64,000 bases of DNA from a virus, in IMG/VR virus record IMGVR_UViG_3300032224_000782, positions 1 through 64,000 of that record; one strand, 5' to 3'. Both the position numbers and the translations under genes were made by a program. The notes under the pieces are model-generated. The model saw only the letters and a program-made list of their open reading frames with translations. It did no database searches and was not told where the DNA came from. Below, one piece after another: positions 1-8,191 of the stretch (position 1 is its first letter; each line of letters opens with the position of its first letter).

Positions 1-1137
1 AAATGTGCAGACATGCTGGAAAAAGGCGAATACGATCCAGTGGAAAAGATCATCAAAGATGCAGTACAAATTAGTTTGACCAAAGACATGGGCACAGACT
101 ATTTTGAAGATCCTAGAGCACGTTTAATGAAAATTAAAAGCAACAACGGGCAAGTCAGCACAGGTTGGCCTACCATGGACAAGAGATTGTTTGGTGGTAT
201 GAACAGAGGTGAGCTGAATATTTTTGCAGGCGGGTCTGGTACAGGTAAAAGTTTGTTTATGCAGAACATTGCACTAAACTGGATCATACAAGGACTTAAC
301 GGTGTGTTCTTAAGTTTGGAGTTGAGTGAAGAATTGTGTGCCATGCGTATTGACAGTATGGCAGCAAACCTCAGCACCAAAGATGTGTTTAAAGAAATTG
401 ACACAGTTGAATTAAAAATTAAGATGTTAGGTAAAAAGTCCGGCAACTTACGTATCAAATATATGCCAGCACAAAGCAATGTTAATCAAATCCGTGCTTA
501 CTTGAAAGAACTGGAAGTACAAACAGGGCGTAAAACAGATTTTATCATGGTAGACTATTTGGACTTGGTTATGCCAGTCAGTGCCAAAGTTAGTCCCAGT
601 GACTTGTTTGTTAAAGACAAGTATGTGTCAGAAGAACTGCGTAACTTGGCACGTGAGTTTAATATCTTAATGATTACTGCAAGTCAGTTGAACCGTAGTG
701 CTGTTGAAGAAGTGGAATTTGACCACAGTCATATCAGTGGCGGTATCAGTAAGATTAACACAGCGGATAATGTGTTTGGTATCTTTACAAGTCGTGCTAT
801 GAAAGAACGTGGGCGTTATCAAATACAGTTAATGAAAACACGTAGTAGCAGTGGTGTAGGTACAAAAGTAGATCTTGACTTCGACATGGAAAGCCTGCGT
901 ATCACAGACCCAGGTGAAGAAGCACAAGGAACTCCTGGCAGTTTGAAGCCACAAGTTGGCAGCGTAATGAGCCAAATCAAAGCAAGAAGCACAGCAGATG
1001 GTGCAGAATCCGCTAAGTGGACAAGGCCAGAAAGTCCCCCTGGGCATCTTGACATACCTGTGGGCGGCGGGTCTGGAGAAGTGCAAAGTACAAAGCTCAA
1101 AGCAATGTTAGCTGGATTAAAAACCAAAGTCGAATAA
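1..1137 (+). CDS. 41: Replicative DNA helicase, T4 gp41/DnaB family (5' end cut off)
   Basis: RecA-fold hexameric helicase that unwinds the phage fork 5'-3' and partners with the primase. The reading frame is open to base 1, and the first ATG (13) lies inside the protein, so the N-terminal domain of roughly 100-150 residues is outside the window. Counting from that ATG, the Walker A loop GGSGTGKS is at 73-80. The Walker B strand DFIMVDYLDL and the sensor-like ITASQLNR follow, as in gp41 and DnaB. The C-terminal 70 residues are Pro/Gly/Ser-rich and look like a flexible partner-binding tail. Family call is firm; the T4 gp41 assignment over another DnaB rests on phage context. Confidence 0.88.
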   Translation, partial: KCADMLEKGEYDPVEKIIKDAVQISLTKDMGTDYFEDPRARLMKIKSNNGQVSTGWPTMDKRLFGGMNRGELNIFAGGSGTGKSLFMQNIALNWIIQGLNGVFLSLELSEELCAMRIDSMAANLSTKDVFKEIDTVELKIKMLGKKSGNLRIKYMPAQSNVNQIRAYLKELEVQTGRKTDFIMVDYLDLVMPVSAKVSPSDLFVKDKYVSEELRNLAREFNILMITASQLNRSAVEEVEFDHSHISGGISKINTADNVFGIFTSRAMKERGRYQIQLMKTRSSSGVGTKVDLDFDMESLRITDPGEEAQGTPGSLKPQVGSVMSQIKARSTADGAESAKWTRPESPPGHLDIPVGGGSGEVQSTKLKAMLAGLKTKVE

Positions 1138-1140
1138 ATA
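1134..1140 (+). promoter_or_regulatory. Late-type promoter ATAAATA
   Basis: ATAAATA overlaps the helicase stop codon. A start about 6 nt downstream (near 1146) would give a 16-nt leader holding the GGAG of the next gene. Resembles the T4 late -10 box TATAAATA. Confidence 0.4.
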
Positions 1141-1161
1141 TAGTTAATCTGGAGCATTATT

Positions 1162-1410
1162 TTGCAGAAAAAAACTCGTGGCATACTAGAAGAACTAGAT
1201 ACACTACGTTTACACAAAGACCGTGAGAATCTTGTGGAAAGTCGTGCCAATCACGTAATACAAGGTGCTATTAATCTTATTAACTTTATTCGCGAAAACT
1301 ACGCTCCTGAACAAGCAGAAGAATTAGAGCGCAGACTGCTGAACAGTATTAGAGCACAAGACAGTGCTAAATTCAGCAGAGGTGTAAAAAGGTTAAAAAA
1401 TGAAAATTAA
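1162..1410 (+). CDS. Small helical phage protein, TTG start
   Basis: 82 residues, strongly charged and predicted all-helical, function unknown. The start chosen is TTG at 1162 because GGAG lies at 1151-1154, a good spacing, and no in-frame ATG gives a full product. It sits 24 bases after the helicase and overlaps the next start by 11 bases, so it is probably cotranscribed with the downstream genes. The sequence has an ILEELDTL helix followed by an IRENYxPEQAEELERRLLNSIR segment that could form a coiled coil. Confidence 0.6.
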   Translation: MQKKTRGILEELDTLRLHKDRENLVESRANHVIQGAINLINFIRENYAPEQAEELERRLLNSIRAQDSAKFSRGVKRLKNEN

Positions 1411-2251
1411 TGAAATTACCAATTTTTTAAGGTACGCACTTACTGGAGAAAAGCCAAAAGACGATCCAATGCGACACATTGGTGCAGTTGGTAGTAAAGC
1501 CTATAAAGATTTAATGACGTTATTGCAACAAAATAAAGTGGATCTACGCACAGTCAACGCTCAACAATTTGGCGGCATGCTACGGCAATGGACTGAACAA
1601 TACATGGCCAGTGGAGATCCGGCCAATGAACAACCTTACATTATTTCAGCAATACAACATTTACAATTACCTGGGTTAATTAATAATAACAGCATTAGAG
1701 ACTATTTGACACAGGCTGCAGAAGCAAGGGCTCGAGCCAAAGTTAATGTTGGTAAACAACTACCTGGAGTAGGACAACAAAACACACAAGTAAAATCATC
1801 AGTGCCTGGATTGGCATTAGTCAAAGGTCAACTTGATCCCGACGACGAAGTTATTCTACGTTATAACGGAAAAGATTACATCATTGACGAACAAACAGGT
1901 CAGTGGGTTAATGAACAAGGTCAGGCTGTAAACTCAAAGTTTCAAAGAACATTCTATAAAGAAGCAGGCGCACTTGCTCCTAATAATAATGAATTATTGC
2001 AAGGTTTCCAAATTTATTCAAATATTCAACCGGGCAGCACTGGGCAACAATCTGGATCACAACAATCGCAACAACAAGCTCCGTTAACAGGCACTGGGGT
2101 AACAGTAGTACAAAGTAGTCCATTAGTTCTTCAATACAGAAAACAAGATTTTGCATTGACCAACAGGGGGATTTGGGTCAATGTAATGAATGGTAAACCT
2201 GCAAATCGTGTCCTCTCACAATTCCTACAAGCACAGGCCGATAAACTATGA
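1400..2251 (+). CDS. Unknown virion-associated candidate with capsid-targeting-like N-terminus
   Basis: 283 residues, function not recognised. The N-terminus MKINEI carries an I-x-E tripeptide, matching the (I/L)-x-E cleavage rule of the T4 prohead protease gp21. Residues 1-110 look helical. The middle and end are Gln/Asn/Gly-rich (a Q/S-rich stretch near 205-230) and contain two similar segments, around DEVILRYNGKDYIIDEQTGQWV and LVLQYRKQDFALTNRGIWV, which look like two copies of a small beta motif. Its stop overlaps the next start (ATGA), so it is translationally coupled to the ligase-like gene. Confidence 0.55.
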   Translation: MKINEITNFLRYALTGEKPKDDPMRHIGAVGSKAYKDLMTLLQQNKVDLRTVNAQQFGGMLRQWTEQYMASGDPANEQPYIISAIQHLQLPGLINNNSIRDYLTQAAEARARAKVNVGKQLPGVGQQNTQVKSSVPGLALVKGQLDPDDEVILRYNGKDYIIDEQTGQWVNEQGQAVNSKFQRTFYKEAGALAPNNNELLQGFQIYSNIQPGSTGQQSGSQQSQQQAPLTGTGVTVVQSSPLVLQYRKQDFALTNRGIWVNVMNGKPANRVLSQFLQAQADKL

Positions 2252-3654
2252 AGCTATTTGAAATAAAGAATACGTCACCCAAATGGCAAATCTTCGAAGC
2301 GGCAGAAGGTAAGAACGTTCACCTTGAACATATTGAAGATGAAGTATATAACTTAGGCTATATTGGAGCACAAAAAGCTCTTAACTACTTAGAAGGCCTG
2401 CGTAGAATGTTCGCACAGGGTGAAGGCGAACCCACTAAAGTTACTGTTAAGTGGGATGGCGCCCCTGCTATTATATGTGGCACAGATCCTGCAGACGGCC
2501 AGTTCTTTGTTGGTACTAAGTCTGTGTTTGCCAAAACAGAACCAAAGCTATGTAAGTCAGAACGAGACATTAATAAGTTTTATAGCGAGCAGGAAGGCCT
2601 AGCAACCAAATTAAAAGTAGCACTAAAATGCCTTAGTAAGATAGGCATTGGCGGAGTATTGCAAGGTGACTTGATGTTTACTCCCGGCGATGTAGAAACT
2701 GCTAACATTGAAGGGCAGGACTGCTATGTGTTTACTCCCAACACAATTACCTATGCTGTCCCAGTAGGTAGTACATTGGGTGACAGAATTGCCCAAGCAA
2801 AAATGGGTATCATATTTCACACAGCCTATGAAGGCTCTTCGTTACCTGAAATGACAGCAAGTTTTGGCGCCAGCGTGGCAGGACTAACTCCTACCAAAGA
2901 TGTTTGGTTTGATGATGCCACATACAAAGACTTCACAGGTATTGCTAGTTTAACTCCCGAAGAAGATGCACAAATCAAAGCAGTGTTGTTAGCAGCCGCA
3001 ACGACATTTAGAAAAATCACAGAAGCAGACTTTAATCGTATTGTGTTTACAGGACGTAAAAGAATTTCCGCATCTGGCAAAGAAGAAGATGTAATGACAG
3101 AGTTTGGCACACATATCAAACCCTTTATTAATAACTTGATCCGTGGCGGTGAACAAGTGGGCGACCCCACTACGTTCCTGCAAAACTTCATGACCTACTA
3201 CAGGGGCAAAATGGAGAAAGATATCAGCGATTTGATGGCTGGGCAGGACTTTACGGACGAGCAAACAGAAGCTATTATCAGATACATGGGCACCACCGAC
3301 CCCGCACAAAGAAAAGCAATGGCTCCTGAACTGCAACAGTTAAAAATTAAAACAGCAGTTATTACTAGAGTAGACAAGATTGTTGAAAAAGAGAAATTCA
3401 TAGCAGATAATAGTAACACATTATTAGGTATACTAGCTATCTACAAACGAATAGTAGAAGCAAAACTACTGATTCTGCAGAAGATGCAGAAAATTGAAAG
3501 CATTGGTACATTTATTAAAACAGATGACGGATACAAAGTCACTGCCCCAGAAGGCTTTGTGGCCATTGGGCATGACGGTGGTGCAGTTAAACTAGTAGAT
3601 AGAATTGAGTTCAGTAGACAGAACTTTAACGCTACCAAATCCTGGAAAAAATAA
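2248..3654 (+). CDS. Ligase-like nucleotidyltransferase-fold protein with capsid-targeting-like N-terminus
   Basis: 468 residues. Residues 68-71 read KWDG, the KxDG nucleotide-attachment motif of DNA/RNA ligases and capping enzymes. FFVGTKS (86-92), LQGDLMF (138-144) and KMGIIFH (185-191) fall where ligase motifs III, IIIa and IV would be. The N-terminus MKLFEI contains L-F-E, fitting a gp21-type prohead protease site. The C-terminal 170 residues are helical and charged. Large T4-like marine phages carry related uncharacterised proteins. The ligase fold is inferred from motifs; activity and substrate are unknown. ATGA overlap with the preceding gene. Confidence 0.6.
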   Translation: MKLFEIKNTSPKWQIFEAAEGKNVHLEHIEDEVYNLGYIGAQKALNYLEGLRRMFAQGEGEPTKVTVKWDGAPAIICGTDPADGQFFVGTKSVFAKTEPKLCKSERDINKFYSEQEGLATKLKVALKCLSKIGIGGVLQGDLMFTPGDVETANIEGQDCYVFTPNTITYAVPVGSTLGDRIAQAKMGIIFHTAYEGSSLPEMTASFGASVAGLTPTKDVWFDDATYKDFTGIASLTPEEDAQIKAVLLAAATTFRKITEADFNRIVFTGRKRISASGKEEDVMTEFGTHIKPFINNLIRGGEQVGDPTTFLQNFMTYYRGKMEKDISDLMAGQDFTDEQTEAIIRYMGTTDPAQRKAMAPELQQLKIKTAVITRVDKIVEKEKFIADNSNTLLGILAIYKRIVEAKLLILQKMQKIESIGTFIKTDDGYKVTAPEGFVAIGHDGGAVKLVDRIEFSRQNFNATKSWKK

Positions 3655-3683
3655 GCTATACCAGCTAAAAAAATCTGTTTGGA

Positions 3684-3710
3684 ATAAATAATTACATGCG
3701 TTGATTCGCA
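3684..3710 (+). promoter_or_regulatory. Late-type promoter AATAAATA plus 5' mini-hairpin
   Basis: TAAATA ends at 3690. A start at about 3696 places a TGCG-6 nt-CGCA stem (3697-3700 with 3707-3710) at the very 5' end of the mRNA, followed by AAAAGGA before the gene at 3733. Supported by the same arrangement at three other leaders. Confidence 0.45.
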
Positions 3711-3732
3711 GAACTTTTAAAAGGAAAATAAA

Positions 3733-4146
3733 ATGGCAGTATTTACACGTACAAATGGTACAGCTTCAGCAGTTGTGAGCGTTGGTAACATCGCTCTAAG
3801 CACAGAAGCAACTAGCGCAAACGTATTGATCAGCACAGGTATTGGCAAGCCAGTACAAGCATTTGCTATCAACAGTAACGTTGCAATGACAGCAAACCTA
3901 GGAACAGGCGAAGCAGTAGAAACAATTCTACGTACTATCGGCATTAACAGCACATTGTTGGCTTACCAAGTTGGTACAGCAAACAACGGTTCTGTTACAA
4001 ACGGTCTATTGAGCGTAATGATTGAAGACAGCTCATGGAACACTACAGACCTACAAGCTAACATCCGTGCAGTTGGTACAGACAGCAATGGCTACAACTA
4101 CACAGGTATTGTTGTTACACAACCTGGCTTGCGTCTAGCAGAATAA
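3733..4146 (+). CDS. Probable virion surface or decoration protein
   Basis: 137 residues, rich in Ala, Thr, Ser, Asn and Val with almost no Lys and no Cys. This composition is typical of beta-rich phage structural proteins. It is a single-gene transcription unit, with a late-type promoter and AAAAGGA ribosome site upstream and a strong terminator directly downstream, which suggests a highly made product. No family recognised; a decoration, fibritin-like or tail protein are all possible. Confidence 0.55.
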   Translation: MAVFTRTNGTASAVVSVGNIALSTEATSANVLISTGIGKPVQAFAINSNVAMTANLGTGEAVETILRTIGINSTLLAYQVGTANNGSVTNGLLSVMIEDSSWNTTDLQANIRAVGTDSNGYNYTGIVVTQPGLRLAE

Positions 4147-4169
4147 TTTAGTTTAACTAAGTTAAAGAT

Positions 4170-4197
4170 AAGGCAACTATATGTTGCCTTTCTTTTT
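4170..4197 (+). terminator. Rho-independent terminator
   Basis: Perfect 8-bp stem AAGGCAAC / GTTGCCTT with a 5-nt loop, then TCTTTTT. It ends the transcription unit of the structural gene at 3733. Confidence 0.85.
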
Positions 4198-4201
4198 GAC
4201 C

Positions 4202-4209
4202 TATAAATA
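4202..4209 (+). promoter_or_regulatory. Late promoter TATAAATA, leaderless geometry
   Basis: Exact T4 late consensus. Its last base is 6 nt before the ATG at 4215, so the predicted first transcribed base is the A of the start codon. Confidence 0.65.
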
Positions 4210-4214
4210 TCTAC

Positions 4215-4625
4215 ATGAGTCCCTTGATAACTTGTTTAACATTGATAGATATTACCAACACCGATGTTACTAAAGGCCAAAGCGATGCTAGGGACCAGCA
4301 ACGTAATTGGGAATCTGTGGTACAACTACTGAGCTTAAAAACACAGCCCATAATCATACGCAGTCCAAAATGTTTTGAAAATGAAGAATTAGAATATTTA
4401 AACTTTGGGGAATTTTATCAAGGGCAACATAAAGTATGGGCATTTCAGTTTAGAGGTGAACGGGATGACTTTTATACATTTGAGCAACTAGAGGAAGACT
4501 TCGATCTAATACCAATAATCCTGGGCTTGGATGAAACTGCAAGATTCATGCTACCTATATTCCATACCAGTGGCACATTAAAAAACATATATTTCATTTC
4601 CAGCGATGACATAAATATTAGTTGA
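4215..4625 (+). CDS. Unknown phage protein, predicted leaderless late transcript
   Basis: 136 residues, function not recognised. It begins MSPLITCLTLIDIT and has the central segment RDQQRNWESVVQ; I recall similar proteins from large marine T4-like phages. There is no Shine-Dalgarno sequence. The start is fixed by the TATAAATA box whose expected transcription start coincides with this ATG. The protein is acidic, with a beta-strand-rich C-terminal half. Confidence 0.6.
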   Translation: MSPLITCLTLIDITNTDVTKGQSDARDQQRNWESVVQLLSLKTQPIIIRSPKCFENEELEYLNFGEFYQGQHKVWAFQFRGERDDFYTFEQLEEDFDLIPIILGLDETARFMLPIFHTSGTLKNIYFISSDDINIS

Positions 4626-4709
4626 TGCTACGGCACACCTCAGGGCTTCTCTTTACGGCACACTTTATGGCAGAATATATGCATCGCATTATAAGGCGAA
4701 AATACACCA

Positions 4710-4970
4710 ATGTCATCTACAAATATAGAGAAGAAAAACCTAGAAGCGCACGTAGAATTATGCGCTGAAAGGTATACCGCTTTGGATAATAAATTAACTC
4801 ATTTAGACACTAGGATGACAAAGTTGGAACAACACATTGTCGAAATTAAAGACTCAATCGCTAACAAAACAGGTGGCATTGACAAACAAACAATCACCAT
4901 TGGTACAACAATACTAGGTGTAATGTTCACAGCGATTATTACACTATTGATACACCTAGCATCTAAATAA
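4710..4970 (+). CDS. Coiled-coil membrane protein, XhlA/holin-like
   Basis: 86 residues: a heptad-rich helix (about 10-55, LDTRMTKLEQHIVEIKDSI), then one transmembrane segment at about 63-82 ending in LASK. This layout resembles the XhlA-type haemolysin/holin-associated family and small lysis or tail-membrane proteins of other phages. The next gene starts on the last base of the stop codon (TAATG). A lysis role is possible but the endolysin lies 12 kb away, so it remains a guess. Confidence 0.55.
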   Translation: MSSTNIEKKNLEAHVELCAERYTALDNKLTHLDTRMTKLEQHIVEIKDSIANKTGGIDKQTITIGTTILGVMFTAIITLLIHLASK

Positions 4971-5182
4971 TGAAAATAGTAGAAGTTACCAAGCAGTTAA
5001 ATGTGGCCATCACAAACGAGGAAGCAGAAGTGCTGGATCGATTTGACGAAGACACACCTGTTGTGGCCAAAAGCGAATTCACAGACAGACAACAATTAAT
5101 GGCAAATCAATTAGTCAACAAAGACATATTACTAAGAAAAAATGAAAACGGCCGCATCATCTATAAAAAACGAACTGGGTAA
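4970..5182 (+). CDS. Small winged-helix-like phage protein
   Basis: 70 residues. The pattern of helices followed by LLRKNENGRIIYKKR could be a winged-helix wing, but it is too short to assign. The N-terminus MKIVEV contains I-V-E, fitting the (I/L)-x-E rule seen in other candidates here. It overlaps the preceding stop by one base and the following gene by 41 bases. Confidence 0.5.
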   Translation: MKIVEVTKQLNVAITNEEAEVLDRFDEDTPVVAKSEFTDRQQLMANQLVNKDILLRKNENGRIIYKKRTG

Positions 5183-5666
5183 GTTCATCACGGACCTAGC
5201 CCTACACAAATTAAATCATTGGGCATATAAAGAATTTAAACACATTAGGCACTCGGAAGCGATTCCTGTTTGTATGCCTATGTCAGACACATCATGGATA
5301 TTGGGTCAATTTGAAATAGAACATATAGGACCGAACCGCTGGCAAGTAAGTGTAGACGGTAAACTTATTAACGTATTCTACAGCAAGCAGTCAGCGGTGT
5401 TTTATTCCTTTTTTACCTACATGAAATACTATAAAACAGCAGACAATATTCTGCTACAGGATAGAGATGTTGCTAGGCTCACTGATGAGCTGGACTTTTA
5501 CACTAAAAAATTAAACAAAAAGTCCAATAAACCTGATGCTTTTAAACTGCAATTATGGGATGCAAGATATTATGAGATTAAATCTCAACTAAGAATAGCC
5601 CGAGAAGAATTAGAAAAAAGTTTACAATCGGCTAAATATTGTAAAATCTGGGAAAAGATATTATGA
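5142..5666 (+). CDS. Unknown phage protein with C-terminal coiled coil
   Basis: 174 residues. The first half is mixed alpha/beta with several Trp residues (NHWAYKEF, SWILGQFEIEHIGPNRWQV). The second half (about 105-165) is a charged coiled coil. The start at 5142 gives a 41-base overlap with the upstream gene. The stop overlaps the next ATG by four bases. Function unknown. Confidence 0.55.
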   Translation: MKTAASSIKNELGKFITDLALHKLNHWAYKEFKHIRHSEAIPVCMPMSDTSWILGQFEIEHIGPNRWQVSVDGKLINVFYSKQSAVFYSFFTYMKYYKTADNILLQDRDVARLTDELDFYTKKLNKKSNKPDAFKLQLWDARYYEIKSQLRIAREELEKSLQSAKYCKIWEKIL

Positions 5667-6334
5667 ACTTAAAAGAACTAGCACCACAAAAAACTAAAAG
5701 ACTTAACCGCGTAATGGAAAGCCGCTTTGGTTTTGCTATTGACTATAATAATCTAACTTATGCAAAGGCACAGCGCCTAAACTATGCACTTGCAGAAAAC
5801 TTAGATAAAATTCGTCGTAGCTATGGTATTCATACAGCAGAACGCAATCCTAAGTATATGGAAATGCTTATGGTTCGTGAAGGCCTAAATGCTTGGTTGG
5901 ATCAACACACTCCATTAATGGAAGGTGAGTTAGAAACAGCTGAAGCAGTGTTAGCAGCCAAAGACATGGTTGACAGTGTTCAAGACATGATCACAGACGC
6001 TAGCAAAATGCTTAACGAAGAGCTTCCTCCATTACTAGACACTATCCGTGATCAAGTTGGCACAGCACAAGCTGACAGCTATAAGAACACTGTTACTAGT
6101 GCGTTACAAGGACTAATGGATGCATTGAATGGCGCACGTGATGCACTAGACAATGGAGCCCGAGTACTTGCTGGCGAACAAACTGATCAAGGAATGTCAA
6201 TGGGCGGCGCAATGCCAGGACCTGACTTAGAAACAATGCCTCCAGAAGGCAGCGACTTAGACACAGATGATGGCTTTGGCGCAACAGATGCTGCTGCCGG
6301 CGGCGATGAAGAACTAGGCAGAGAACGTCGTTAA
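5663..6334 (+). CDS. Virion core-like acidic helical protein, capsid-targeting-like N-terminus
   Basis: 223 residues. The N-terminus MNLKEL has L-K-E, a possible prohead protease site. Residues 80-165 form a long helical region (AEAVLAAKDMVDSVQDMITDASKMLNEELPPLLDTI in outline) and the tail from about 175 is a Gly/Met/Asp-rich acidic linker. Related proteins occur in T4-like phages of aquatic bacteria. A scaffold, core or internal head protein fits the composition, but this is inference. Stop and next start overlap (TAATGA). Confidence 0.55.
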   Translation: MNLKELAPQKTKRLNRVMESRFGFAIDYNNLTYAKAQRLNYALAENLDKIRRSYGIHTAERNPKYMEMLMVREGLNAWLDQHTPLMEGELETAEAVLAAKDMVDSVQDMITDASKMLNEELPPLLDTIRDQVGTAQADSYKNTVTSALQGLMDALNGARDALDNGARVLAGEQTDQGMSMGGAMPGPDLETMPPEGSDLDTDDGFGATDAAAGGDEELGRERR

Positions 6335-6759
6335 TGAGAGCCAGTGATTTTATTAAAGAATATAAGATCACTGATCTCGTTAAATCACGACTAAGAGAAA
6401 CTGATGAAGATATGGCAAGGACCGGTGTTACCAATGGTAGCATCGTTACTGCGCTTAACTTAATTCAAAATCGTATTATGCGTGGCGAACTGAAAACAGA
6501 CGTTCCCACAGAACTAGTGATATCTGAAATTCAAAATGCTGGTATAGGTACATTTGGTTACCAAGACTTAATTAGAGTCAATGATATTGAGCCCGCAATT
6601 AAAACAATGGTGAAAAACATTACACCAGAAACGGTTACGTTTGTGTCTAGCATGAGCCAAAATGTAACAAATCCAGAAGACTATACCGCTGCTGCCGGTA
6701 ATCCAGAAGACACTGTCAGTAACATGGCCAAAAGCGCCATGAAGCGTAGACAAAGTTAA
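6334..6759 (+). CDS. Small internal-protein candidate with T4 IPIII-like N-terminus
   Basis: 141 residues, function unknown. MRASDFIKEYK closely resembles the capsid-targeting sequence of T4 internal protein III (MKTYQEFIAEA), with I-K-E as the expected cleavage tripeptide. The body is mainly helical and basic at the C-terminus (MAKSAMKRRQS), fitting a DNA-associated packaged protein. It directly follows the acidic core-like gene. Confidence 0.55.
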   Translation: MRASDFIKEYKITDLVKSRLRETDEDMARTGVTNGSIVTALNLIQNRIMRGELKTDVPTELVISEIQNAGIGTFGYQDLIRVNDIEPAIKTMVKNITPETVTFVSSMSQNVTNPEDYTAAAGNPEDTVSNMAKSAMKRRQS

Positions 6760-6760
6760 T

Positions 6761-6775
6761 TAAATACTGTATAAT
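6761..6775 (+). promoter_or_regulatory. Promoter TAAATACTGTATAAT upstream of iscU
   Basis: Contains both a late-type TAAATA (6761-6766) and a TATAAT (6770-6775), followed by AAAGGAAA and the iscU ATG at 6793. An almost identical TAAATACTGTAAT occurs at 8166-8178 before the fibre-type gene. Confidence 0.45.
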
Positions 6776-6792
6776 CAACAAAAGGAAATAAT

Positions 6793-7176
6793 ATGGCCTA
6801 TTCTCAAAAGGTTGTGGATCACTATGAAAATCCAAGAAACGTTGGTAAGTTCGAAATAGATGACACAATTGGTACAGGTATGGTTGGCGCACCTGCTTGT
6901 GGTGATGTAATGAAACTACAAATAAAGGTTGAAGATGGTATTATCACAGATGCACGTTTTAAAACATACGGCTGTGGATCGGCCATTGCGTCTAGCTCTC
7001 TTGTTACAGAATGGGTCAAAGGTAAAACTCTTGACCAAGCAGGAAGCATTAAGAATAGTCAGATTGCAGAGGAGCTCGCCTTACCTCCGGTCAAAATACA
7101 TTGTAGCATATTGGCAGAAGACGCCATTAAAGCGGCTGTAGAGGATTACAAAAAGAAACATGATATCCTTAACTGA
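6793..7176 (+). CDS. iscU: Fe-S cluster scaffold protein IscU
   Basis: 127 residues, full length for the family. IscU is the platform on which [2Fe-2S] clusters are built before transfer to apoproteins. All ligands are present: Cys36, Asp38, Cys61, His103 and Cys104, plus LPPVK (97-101), the docking motif for the HscA chaperone. Conservation of that motif suggests it works with the host Isc machinery. No IscS desulfurase is visible in the window. It overlaps iscA by 17 bases. The phage NrdA/B system and radical SAM enzyme are possible users of Fe or Fe-S. Confidence 0.95.
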   Translation: MAYSQKVVDHYENPRNVGKFEIDDTIGTGMVGAPACGDVMKLQIKVEDGIITDARFKTYGCGSAIASSSLVTEWVKGKTLDQAGSIKNSQIAEELALPPVKIHCSILAEDAIKAAVEDYKKKHDILN

Positions 7177-7483
7177 AACTGCAAAAACAAAAATACAAAA
7201 ATTAGTGGAAACAAAAGGCTATGCGGGAATACGCCTTGGGGTAAAGACCACTGGATGTAGTGGCCTTGCTTATGTTTTGGAATACGTTAAAGAATATGAA
7301 ACAGATCCCAGTACAATTAACTATGCTCAAGATTCTTTTTGTGTACTAGTAGATAAAAAACACGATGTGTATTTAAAAGGCACTAAAATAGATTATGTGC
7401 GTAACGGCCTTAACGAAGGCTTTGAATTTACCAATCCCAATGAACGCGATCGATGTGGTTGCGGAGAAAGTTTCAGAGTTTAA
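7160..7483 (+). CDS. iscA: A-type Fe-S carrier IscA
   Basis: 107 residues, typical A-type carrier length. The three conserved cysteines are Cys33 (in TTGCSGL), Cys99 and Cys101 (CGCG). A-type carriers accept clusters from IscU and deliver them to enzymes. Its start lies inside iscU, so the pair is translationally coupled. Together they form a minimal phage Fe-S assembly pair. Confidence 0.93.
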   Translation: MISLTETAKTKIQKLVETKGYAGIRLGVKTTGCSGLAYVLEYVKEYETDPSTINYAQDSFCVLVDKKHDVYLKGTKIDYVRNGLNEGFEFTNPNERDRCGCGESFRV

Positions 7484-7484
7484 A

Positions 7485-8168
7485 ATGCTAATCAATAAAT
7501 TTAATTATACCCCCATTAACAGAGAAACAGTTGATGGGAAGAGGCATTATTGTTTGCCTGACGGCACTAAAGTACCCAGTGTCACTACAATCTTAGATAA
7601 AACTTCTCCAGCAGAAAAAAAGCAAGCATTGGCTAATTGGCGTAAGTCAGTAGGCGCACAACGAGCACAGGAAATTACCACAGAAGCTGCTGGGCGAGGA
7701 ACACGTATGCATAAGTGGTTAGAAATTTACGTTAAAGAAGGCGGCATTGGTGCCCCAGGAACTAATCCTTATAGTCAACAAAGTCATACCATGGCCAATG
7801 TTATTATTAACGAAGCTATGCAAAAACACATTACAGAGTTTTGGGGTGTTGAGGTTCCTGTGTTTTATAGTGGATTATATGCTGGAACTACTGATTGTGT
7901 TGGTGTATGGAAAGGGCAACCTGCTATCTTAGACTTCAAACAAACCAACAAACCCAAGAAACGTGAGTGGATTGAAGATTATTTCCTACAACTAGCAGCC
8001 TACAGTCAAGCTCACAATACTACACACGGTACAGACATAAAAACTGGGGTTATATTGATGTGCAGTGCAGACTATCAGTATCAAGAATTTGTAGTTGACG
8101 GCACAGAATTTGAACATTGGACTAATCGGTGGTTTGACAGAGTAGAGCAGTATTATAAGGAAAACTAA
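7485..8168 (+). CDS. PD-(D/E)XK exonuclease, RecB/Cas4-like
   Basis: 227 residues. The nuclease core has GRGTRMHKWLE (RecB-type motif I helix), TDCVG, ILDFKQTNK (the D-x-K catalytic strand) and YFLQLAAY (the QxxxY-type helix). The frame is open upstream inside iscA, but ATG 7485 directly after the iscA stop gives an N-terminus typical of the phage family, including KVPSVTTILD. Probable role: processing of host or phage DNA ends during recombination-dependent replication. Confidence 0.85.
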   Translation: MLINKFNYTPINRETVDGKRHYCLPDGTKVPSVTTILDKTSPAEKKQALANWRKSVGAQRAQEITTEAAGRGTRMHKWLEIYVKEGGIGAPGTNPYSQQSHTMANVIINEAMQKHITEFWGVEVPVFYSGLYAGTTDCVGVWKGQPAILDFKQTNKPKKREWIEDYFLQLAAYSQAHNTTHGTDIKTGVILMCSADYQYQEFVVDGTEFEHWTNRWFDRVEQYYKEN

Positions 8169-8191
8169 ATACTGTAATAGGAAAAGATAAT

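Noticed and set aside
819-1250. 143-residue minus-strand open frame over the helicase end
   Set aside because: The plus strand encodes conserved helicase sequence and the next small gene. The antisense frame has no family resemblance and no start signals.
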